Origin: Lachnospiraceae bacterium | GTDB lineage: Bacteria; Bacillota; Clostridia; Lachnospirales; Lachnospiraceae | Assembly: GCA_017438305.1 (NCBI GenBank) | Contig: JAFRVX010000044.1 | Span: 1-35,756, forward strand | Length of the DNA: 35,756 nucleotides | Direction: 5' to 3' | Shown here: positions 30,337 to 35,756 of the stretch, one piece after another | Layout of the letters: the number at the start of each line of letters is the position of its first letter | Position numbering within the stretch: position 1 is the first letter of the stretch | Notes under the pieces: generated by a model | Told to the model about the DNA's origin: nothing | The model's input: only the letters and a program-made list of their open reading frames with translations | Database searches by the model: none | Position numbers and translations under genes: made by a program

Positions 30337-31572
30337 TTATTTTCTTTCAGTCCGACTGATGCTCTTCCCGGTTATAACCACCGCCAGGATCCCGCCGAAA
30401 ATGGCGATGCCCATCGCTGTATAGAAGTTGGCGGTATATCCTGCTGTTATTGCGGCCCCCTCAGCCGAACCGCCGAACCGGTCGATGATCACGCCTCCGA
30501 TCACGGGACCTAAGAACATTCCCACACCGTAAAGAGCCTGATAAATGCCCATTGCCGCGCCGCGCCGGGCATTCGGGACGGTCTCGATGGCACTGGCCAT
30601 GGTCAGGGGCATGATCAGTCCGACGCCGGATCCCAGAAGGGCCTGCACGGCCAGAAGAGACCCCATTGACCGTGTCTTCGGATACAGTAAGCAGGCCGCA
30701 GCGATGGCGGCAAAGCCGGCGGCGAGAACCGCCTTCCGCCCGAATTTCGGCGCAAATACCGTCCCGGAAAAGCGGGAAAGTACCGTATTCGGCAGCAGAT
30801 TCGCCACGGACAGAAAGCCCAGCTGGGCGGTGGTCATGCCGATAATATCCCTTGCCCAGTTCTGGACAAAGCCCTGCACCGTAGTCCAGACCACCAGCAT
30901 ATAGATCATGGCCAGGACAGTCCCGCAGATAAGCTGGCGGTTCCTGAGGACCTCCAGGAAGCCTTTTACGGTCAGCGGTTCCCCGGTGGGAGGCTGCTCT
31001 TTCACCCTGGACATCACGATAAGTCCCGCAGCTCCCGCCGCCGCTGCCAGAAGAAAGGCCCATAACTCGCCCACGGCTCCGGCGATCAGCGCGCCGGAAA
31101 GCATCGCCAGGATCTGGGAGCCGCACTGGGGCACGACGATCCGGCTCATGGCCACCGCCGCCTCATCGTCCCTGTAGCTGGAAGCATACAGGACGGAGAA
31201 ATTCACCCAGGTGGCCGCCATCATTCCCGACATGCCCCGGAAAACGAGGACGGCATAGGCCAGTCCCTCCGGGATCTTTTCCCGGCCGGCGATCAGCGCG
31301 GTCACCGAAAGCCCGGCCGATGCGATGATCGAAAGCATAAAGCCGATCATCACAAACAGCTTCCGCTTTTTCAACGCATCCGACGCGATGCCCAGGGGGA
31401 TCCGCAGGATCATCTGGGTCAGGCCGTAGCTGCCGACGATCATCCCCGCCAGGGTTTTTGTAGCCCCAAGGGTATTCGTCGCGTAGGTCGTCAAAAACGA
31501 CGGATAGGTATAGACCGAAAACCAGAACAGGAAAACCGCTGCCAGTAAAAAATGTTCGTTCTTCTTTTCCAT
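30337..31572 (-). CDS. MFS transporter, probable hexarate/sugar-acid uptake
   Basis: A 411-residue, 12-helix major facilitator. Visible features are the helix 2-3 loop GIASDALKKRKLFV and a large central loop at about 195-215. The ATG at 31572 is preferred over an in-frame TTG at 31599; neither has a strong ribosome site, so coupling to the upstream gene is possible. It is the last gene of the minus-strand operon and starts 80 bases after the glucarate dehydratase stop. By position it likely imports glucarate or galactarate, although the sequence is not recognisably of the GudP type. No terminator is seen directly downstream. Confidence 0.85.
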   Translation of the reverse strand: MEKKNEHFLLAAVFLFWFSVYTYPSFLTTYATNTLGATKTLAGMIVGSYGLTQMILRIPLGIASDALKKRKLFVMIGFMLSIIASAGLSVTALIAGREKIPEGLAYAVLVFRGMSGMMAATWVNFSVLYASSYRDDEAAVAMSRIVVPQCGSQILAMLSGALIAGAVGELWAFLLAAAAGAAGLIVMSRVKEQPPTGEPLTVKGFLEVLRNRQLICGTVLAMIYMLVVWTTVQGFVQNWARDIIGMTTAQLGFLSVANLLPNTVLSRFSGTVFAPKFGRKAVLAAGFAAIAAACLLYPKTRSMGSLLAVQALLGSGVGLIMPLTMASAIETVPNARRGAAMGIYQALYGVGMFLGPVIGGVIIDRFGGSAEGAAITAGYTANFYTAMGIAIFGGILAVVITGKSISRTERK

Positions 31573-31652
31573 AATTAACAACTCTGAAGGCCGATCCAAA
31601 ACACCTGACCGGCTTTGACGTCATATCTCACAGCTGGCCGGCGTCAGCCATT

Positions 31653-32990
31653 TTATCTCACCATGCAGGGTTTCTTATTGTCGAATTTCCAGCCTGGGAT
31701 CAGGTACTGCATGGCGATGGCGTCGTTCCGGGCGCCTTTTCCGAAGCACTTGTCCATATAGAGGGCATAAGCCTTCTCTATCTGTTCCCGGTCGGCTTCT
31801 ATGCCGAGACCCGGCTTTTTGGGCAGGTCGATGCATCCGCCCACGATCTGCAGGGGTTCCTTTGTCAGCCGCTCCCGGCCCTCCTGCCAGATCCAGTGGG
31901 TGTCGATACCGTTCATCTTCCCGGGGATGGCCGCCGCGCACTGGACCACCATGGCCAGGGAGATATCGAAATGGTTATTGGAATGGCAGCCCCACATCAG
32001 GCCGAAATCATTGCACAGCTGACCCACGCGGACCGAGCCCTCCATGGTCCAGAAATGCGGATCCGCCAAGGGGATGTCCACGCTCTGCAGGGCAATGGTA
32101 TGGCACATCTGCCGCCAGTCGGTGTTGATCATGTTCGTGGCGGTGGGCATCATCGTCGCCTTGCGGAATTCCGCCATGACTTCACGGCCGGAGAAGCCGT
32201 CCTCGGCGCCGCAGGGATCCTCCATATAGGCCAGCACCGGCTTTAAAAGCGGCGCGACTTCCAGGGCTTCCTTCAGGCTCCATGCGCCGTTCGGGTCCAG
32301 GTTCACCCGGGCGTCGGGAAAGGCTTCCTTGATGGCCGCCACAGCCTTCGCCTCCTCCATGGGGGTGAACACGCCGCCCTTCAGCTTGAAATCCTCAAAC
32401 CCGTACTTCTCGTGGGTCGCCCTGGCCTGGGCCACGATGGCCTCCGGCGTCAGGGCCTCTTCATGACGGATGCGGTACCATTCGCAGTCCGCATCGGGCT
32501 CTTCTTCGTATTCAAGATCCGTCTTTTTCCGGTCACCGACATAGAAAAGATACCCCAGAAACCGGACCCGCTCCCGCTGGATCCCCTCTCCCATCAGGGC
32601 CGCGGCAGGCACATCCAGGTACTTTCCCAGAAGGTCAAGAAGCGGCGCTTCCACCGCAGTGACCACATGGACGCCGGTGCGAAGGTCGTAGGTCTGCAGG
32701 CCCCGGACGTCGTCCTTGATATGATCCTTCAGCCACCCGCGGATCGCATTGAGGGTCTGCTTGTAATCTGCGATCCGGGTACCCACCACCAGGGATTCCA
32801 CCGCCTTCAGGGCGTCCGTGATCTTCTCCCCGCCGGGGACCTCTCCCACGCCTTCTGCGCCGGAAGAGTCCGTCAGGATCACCACGTTGCGGGTAAAATA
32901 GGGCGAGTGAGCCCCGGAAAGGTTCAGTTCCATGCAGTCGTGCCCGGCCACAGGGAACACTTCCATTTTGGTAATGACAGGAATTGCCAT
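31653..32990 (-). CDS. gudD: Glucarate dehydratase
   Basis: A 445-residue enolase-superfamily enzyme that dehydrates D-glucarate (and often L-idarate) to 5-keto-4-deoxyglucarate. All expected residues align with E. coli GudD at a constant offset of -3: K202-x-K204 in FKLKGG, metal ligands D232 (LDPNG), E257 (MEDPCG) and N286 (ATNM), and the D310/H336 dyad ([14 protein letters not shown]). Length and N-terminal capping domain are also standard. TAGGAG lies 8 bases before the ATG. It lies between a DHDPS-family gene (78 bases upstream) and the MFS gene downstream, a classic glucarate catabolic arrangement. Confidence 0.96.
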   Translation of the reverse strand: MAIPVITKMEVFPVAGHDCMELNLSGAHSPYFTRNVVILTDSSGAEGVGEVPGGEKITDALKAVESLVVGTRIADYKQTLNAIRGWLKDHIKDDVRGLQTYDLRTGVHVVTAVEAPLLDLLGKYLDVPAAALMGEGIQRERVRFLGYLFYVGDRKKTDLEYEEEPDADCEWYRIRHEEALTPEAIVAQARATHEKYGFEDFKLKGGVFTPMEEAKAVAAIKEAFPDARVNLDPNGAWSLKEALEVAPLLKPVLAYMEDPCGAEDGFSGREVMAEFRKATMMPTATNMINTDWRQMCHTIALQSVDIPLADPHFWTMEGSVRVGQLCNDFGLMWGCHSNNHFDISLAMVVQCAAAIPGKMNGIDTHWIWQEGRERLTKEPLQIVGGCIDLPKKPGLGIEADREQIEKAYALYMDKCFGKGARNDAIAMQYLIPGWKFDNKKPCMVR

Positions 32991-33068
32991 ATACTATTCT
33001 CCTAAGAAATATGTTTTTCGACTTATCTTATTGAATGTATTTTGATGTAATAATGCTTTTTTCCGTAA

Positions 33069-33968
33069 TTAAATCAGTCCCGCCTCCTGCATCGCCTTCC
33101 GGATCTTCTCAAGCACCGGGCCTTCGGAAGTGGGCAGGTTGGGAAGATAGGGATCGCCGACGTCCAGACCCCTTAAGTTCGCCATATCCTTGGCCGCCAC
33201 GGGGAAGGAGGCCGCGTCCATGCTCAGCCGCACGGGGTTCAGCTTGAACTGGGCTTCCAAAGCGCCGGCAATGTCTCCCGCCGTATATTTCTTGTAAATA
33301 TCGCCGATGAGCTCCGGCATGAAGTTGCCGGCCGTGCACACGCCGCCCACGGCACCGATGCACAGGCTCACGTACAGAAGCGTGTCCTTGCCGCCGAAAA
33401 CCTTGAAATCCACGTCACGGTTCTGACGGACGACTTCCTCCGTGAGTGTCATATCCCCGGAGGTATCCTTCATGCCCACGATATTATCGACCTCATGGGC
33501 CAGCCGGTGGATCAGCGCAGCGCTCATGCCGTAGCCGACCCGTCCCGGGTTGTTGTAGAGCAGCACCGGCGTATCCGGCACCGAACGGGCGATGGAGGAA
33601 AAATGCAGAAAAAGTTCTTCCTCCGTGGGCTTTAAAAACATCGGCTGCAGGATGGAAATGGCCGACGCGCCGTTTGACGCTGCCATCCGGGCCAGCCGGA
33701 TGCACTTTTTCGTATTGATGGCGCCGATGCCGAAATACACCGGGACACGGCCCGCGGCCTGGTCCACGGCGATCTTCAGTCCCCGCTCCATCTCATCTTC
33801 TTCCACCTGGTAGAACTCCCCGTTGGAGCCGAACACCAGGATCCCGTGCATTCCGCCGTTAATGACATAGTCGATCTGGCGGCGGAAACGGGCCTCATCG
33901 ATCCGCTCCTCTTCATCTATGGGCGTCAGGATGGGAACCACCACGCCCTTTATAAAATCTGTATTCAT
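33069..33968 (-). CDS. DHDPS-family lyase, probable 5-dehydro-4-deoxyglucarate dehydratase
   Basis: A 299-residue TIM-barrel enzyme of the dihydrodipicolinate synthase/N-acetylneuraminate lyase superfamily. The Schiff-base Lys is K167 in GMKDTSGD and the catalytic Tyr is Y138 in LLYNNPGRVG. The GTTGE loop of true DapA reads GSNGE (47-51). Next to gudD the likely reaction is 5-keto-4-deoxyglucarate to 2-oxoglutarate semialdehyde plus water and CO2 (KdgD), or an aldol cleavage to pyruvate plus tartronate semialdehyde. DapA itself is unlikely in this context. AAGGAG lies 6 bases before the ATG. It starts 13 bases after the MBL-fold gene. No semialdehyde dehydrogenase or tartronate semialdehyde reductase gene is seen in the window. 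Confidence 0.9.
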   Translation of the reverse strand: MNTDFIKGVVVPILTPIDEEERIDEARFRRQIDYVINGGMHGILVFGSNGEFYQVEEDEMERGLKIAVDQAAGRVPVYFGIGAINTKKCIRLARMAASNGASAISILQPMFLKPTEEELFLHFSSIARSVPDTPVLLYNNPGRVGYGMSAALIHRLAHEVDNIVGMKDTSGDMTLTEEVVRQNRDVDFKVFGGKDTLLYVSLCIGAVGGVCTAGNFMPELIGDIYKKYTAGDIAGALEAQFKLNPVRLSMDAASFPVAAKDMANLRGLDVGDPYLPNLPTSEGPVLEKIRKAMQEAGLI

Positions 33969-33981
33969 TAATTCTCCTTTT

Positions 33982-34857
33982 TTATAACGTCGGGATCGTG
34001 CGCACCAGGTCCGGATATCTGTCCGGATAATAGCTCATGACCTCTTCCGCCCGGTTGACCAGCATGTCGTGCCAGGAGTAATCGGCCACGAACCAGGTGT
34101 AGTCGTTCGTGTCCTCCGGCATGTTCTCGTCCACGTTGGTCTGGTTCAGATGGCTGGACATATTGATATCGATGGGCATATTGCTCATCTCCAGGCAGTC
34201 ATTGATAAAACGGACCGCGTCGTCCGGCGTGTTCAGTTCCCGCTCCATGGCCACGGAACCGGGTTTCAGCTGGCCCGTCCCCAGGCCGCCGTGCATCGCG
34301 CAGCGATAGGTCTTTCCGGTCTCTTCATCCGTATCCTCAAAGAAGAAAGAGGTAGCCCCTTTAGTATGGCCGGGGGTCAGCCGGGTGCGGATCGAGAAGC
34401 GGCCCAGGGTGATGGGCGTTTCGGGATCATAGAAATTGGTGACTTCATAGGGAAGCAACGGCATCGGAACGGTGTCGTCCTTTGTACGCTGATGATTCAC
34501 CTCGTCCTCCCGGGAGAGCCAGATCTCTGCCTTCCGGCCGGTAAGTTCGTAGATCAGACGGACCCCCTGGGAATGGTCGCCATGGTAATGGCTCAACAGG
34601 ATCTTTTTGATATCCCGCGGATTGAAGCCCAGGCTCCACATCCGGTCGATCAGCAGATACAAAGTCGCTTCATAACCGGTGTCGATGAGGATCAGCCCCT
34701 CGCCGGTATCCAGAAGATAGGCGGCTACATCGTCCTGGCCGGCAACGTTCCACACATGAGGCGCCACCCGGTAGGCAGGCTCGGTAAAGTTCCAGCGGGT
34801 GGACAGATTTCCCCCGCAGCGGGGTTTGGGATTCTTATACTGAAAACGCTTTTCCAT
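33982..34857 (-). CDS. MBL-fold metallo-hydrolase heading the glucarate operon
   Basis: A 291-residue soluble protein of the metallo-beta-lactamase fold with the full metal motif SH90-Y-H92-G-D94-H95 and the later TPGHTKG block, plus DTGYEATLYLLI after strand 2. The general plan recalls subclass B3-like hydrolases, but there is no signal peptide, so a beta-lactamase role is unlikely. As first gene of the gudD operon it could open a sugar-acid lactone (glucarolactone) to feed GudD; this is inference from position. The ribosome site is weak and close (TAGGGAAA before the ATG at 34857). A promoter with an overlapping palindrome lies at 34909-34950. Confidence 0.88.
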   Translation of the reverse strand: MEKRFQYKNPKPRCGGNLSTRWNFTEPAYRVAPHVWNVAGQDDVAAYLLDTGEGLILIDTGYEATLYLLIDRMWSLGFNPRDIKKILLSHYHGDHSQGVRLIYELTGRKAEIWLSREDEVNHQRTKDDTVPMPLLPYEVTNFYDPETPITLGRFSIRTRLTPGHTKGATSFFFEDTDEETGKTYRCAMHGGLGTGQLKPGSVAMERELNTPDDAVRFINDCLEMSNMPIDINMSSHLNQTNVDENMPEDTNDYTWFVADYSWHDMLVNRAEEVMSYYPDRYPDLVRTIPTL

Positions 34858-34908
34858 TTTCCCTACCGTATTAATTTCAGTCCTTTCTCGGGTTTATTTT
34901 TTCGCACT

Positions 34909-34950
34909 GCATTTAAGAAAATTATACCATCTGTATAAGCTTTAATGCAA
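34909..34950 (-). promoter_or_regulatory. Glucarate operon promoter with overlapping palindromic operator
   Basis: On the minus strand TTGCAT (34950-34945), an 18-base spacer and TATAAT (34926-34921). An inverted repeat TTATAC-CATCT-GTATAA (34922-34938) covers the -10, and outer arms GCATTTAAG / CTTTAATGC (34909-34917, 34940-34948, one mismatch) widen it. The inner site resembles GntR-type operators. No regulator gene is adjacent. Nothing else is seen from 34951 to 35080. Confidence 0.65.
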
Positions 34951-35083
34951 CCGGGAATGCTTAGAAAAAGGCTTTTCCGGCAAAGCAGCGATAAGAGGAC
35001 TTTGATATCTGCCGCCGATTCTGATACTTACCCGAAAACAGGAAATATATTTTATAAATTCACACACATCGGCAATAATCCTG

Positions 35084-35092
35084 TGGTATACT
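35084..35092 (+). promoter_or_regulatory. Extended -10 promoter of the short lipoprotein gene
   Basis: TGG-TATACT (35084-35092) without a clear -35. It would give a leader of about 140 bases before the ATG at 35242. The leader shows no recognisable structure. Confidence 0.4.
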
Positions 35093-35241
35093 GATATAGT
35101 ATTCATCAGTGAGGCATGAGTACGTCTTTTATAGAGGATTTTACAGGGCAGATCTGCTGCAATGAGATTTGACGGAAAGTCAAGCTCAGCGAAGGCCTGA
35201 ATGATGACGGAAGGTTAAAACTATCCGAAACGGCAAAGGAA

Positions 35242-35640
35242 ATGACATCTTTAAAATGGTTTATGGTTATAGTATTATGCTGTTTTTCTCTGGCGGGATG
35301 CGGCGGAAAGAAAGACGGCAGCTATGCCGGCTACAGCAAATATATTGCTGAAAATCCCCCGGCCGGTGATGATAAGGCATCAGTCAGAGTGGCGGACACC
35401 GATTCACCGATCTTCAATCTGACCGTCAGAAACAACTCAGAGGAACCTCTCACCTTCCGGTACAGTGATCTGAGTCTGTGGAAACTCGACGGAACCGAAG
35501 AAAAAAATGAATGGACAGAATCCCCTGTTCCCTATAAATTTCTTCCGGGCGCCATGGGCGACTCTCCGATTACGCTCCCTGCAGGCACAGATTATTCTGT
35601 CCAGCTTGATAAGAAGGAAACCGAAAAAGGCACCTATTAG
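35242..35640 (+). CDS. Short putative lipoprotein, possibly C-terminally truncated
   Basis: A 132-residue lipoprotein. The signal peptide MTSLKWFMVIVLCCFSLAGC ends in the lipobox LAGC, giving the lipid-modified Cys20. The mature part is a small Ig-like beta domain (FNLTVRNNSEEPLTFRYSDL; ITLPAGTDYSVQL), the kind of module seen in BsuPI- and DUF4352-like extracellular domains. It stops at TAG directly after LEKGTY-like residues (ETEKGTY), where such domains usually continue with one more strand. The frame stays open for 14 more codons (NVIKLTRLIFHPVL), so the end may be a recent loss. AAAGGA lies very close to the ATG. Function is unknown. Confidence 0.75.
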   Translation: MTSLKWFMVIVLCCFSLAGCGGKKDGSYAGYSKYIAENPPAGDDKASVRVADTDSPIFNLTVRNNSEEPLTFRYSDLSLWKLDGTEEKNEWTESPVPYKFLPGAMGDSPITLPAGTDYSVQLDKKETEKGTY

Positions 35641-35657
35641 AATGTAATTAAATTAAC

Positions 35658-35686
35658 TAGACTAATATTCCATCCTGTGTTATAAT
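35658..35686 (+). promoter_or_regulatory. Promoter of the last, partial gene
   Basis: TAGACT (35658-35663), a 17-base spacer and TATAAT (35681-35686) with the TGn extension (35678-35680). An AAAGGAG ribosome site follows at 35701-35707. Confidence 0.7.
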
Positions 35687-35716
35687 GTATCTATCACCTT
35701 AAAGGAGTTAGAAACA

Positions 35717-35756
35717 ATGGCAAAAGCACAGGCATTAACGTTAACTGAAAGCGATC
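35717..35756 (+). CDS. Start of a gene cut by the window end
   Basis: The ATG at 35717 follows AAAGGAG by 9 bases and a good promoter. Thirteen residues are visible (MAKAQALTLTESD), too few to identify the product. Confidence 0.7.
   Translation, partial: MAKAQALTLTESD

Noticed and set aside
34841-34856. TGAAAACGCTTTTCCA looks like a CcpA (cre) site at the start of the MBL gene.
   Set aside because: The last positions deviate from the consensus and the site lies inside coding sequence; too weak to list.

Overview
The window looks like chromosomal DNA from an anaerobic Bacillota bacterium of class Clostridia, probably a gut or rumen Lachnospiraceae-like organism. This is inferred from strong AGGAGG-type ribosome sites, sigma-A promoters (TTGACA/TATAAT), a tandem glycine riboswitch before an AGCS symporter, SpoIIE/STAS partner-switching proteins and plant-glycan genes. 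Base composition is moderately GC-rich and looks even by eye. The sequence starts and ends with GATC and is about 35.8 kb long, which would fit a partial Sau3AI/MboI library insert. The first and last genes are cut by the window ends.

Layout. 1-1206: a 5'-truncated YkuK-type RNase H-fold protein and an unrecognised helical protein. 1207-1936: a degenerate tRNA-like sequence, hairpin-rich DNA, a terminator and TATCCG repeats. 1937-6193 (+): an alpha/beta hydrolase, a divergent M28-like peptidase and a MATE exporter. 6458-10319 (-): a MATE exporter, an amidohydrolase broken by an in-frame amber codon and a LytS-type SpoIIE phosphatase. 10755-12266 (-): a sodium:alanine/glycine symporter under a tandem glycine riboswitch with its own terminator. 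12702-18311 (+): a small membrane protein, then a compact operon of XRE regulator, STAS protein, MATE transporter fused to a HATPase-like domain, formyltransferase, and a membrane sensor with SpoIIE phosphatase plus HATPase domains. 18486-24978: a TetR regulator divergent from a GPH sugar symporter, GH5 and GH78 glycosidases. 25085-30077: an M48 membrane protease, aroD, a zinc-ribbon membrane protein and a lipoprotein. 30337-34857 (-): a glucarate operon (MBL-fold hydrolase, KdgD-like DHDPS-family enzyme, glucarate dehydratase, MFS transporter). 35242-35756: a short lipoprotein and the first codons of the next gene.

The most unusual content is the 13149-18311 operon. It encodes the parts of a partner-switching pathway (sensor phosphatase/kinase and STAS substrate) but no sigma factor. 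Instead, a MATE transporter carries a degenerate RsbW/SpoIIAB-like domain at its C-terminus, and a folate-type formyltransferase sits between it and the sensor. A reasonable hypothesis is signal-controlled membrane export. A second SpoIIE phosphatase also lies beside a MATE gene at 6458-10319. Other items worth checking are the amber codon in the amidohydrolase, several unrelated tandem-repeat families between genes, a perfect 17-bp palindrome in the TetR/GPH intergenic region, and an MBL-fold hydrolase heading the glucarate operon.
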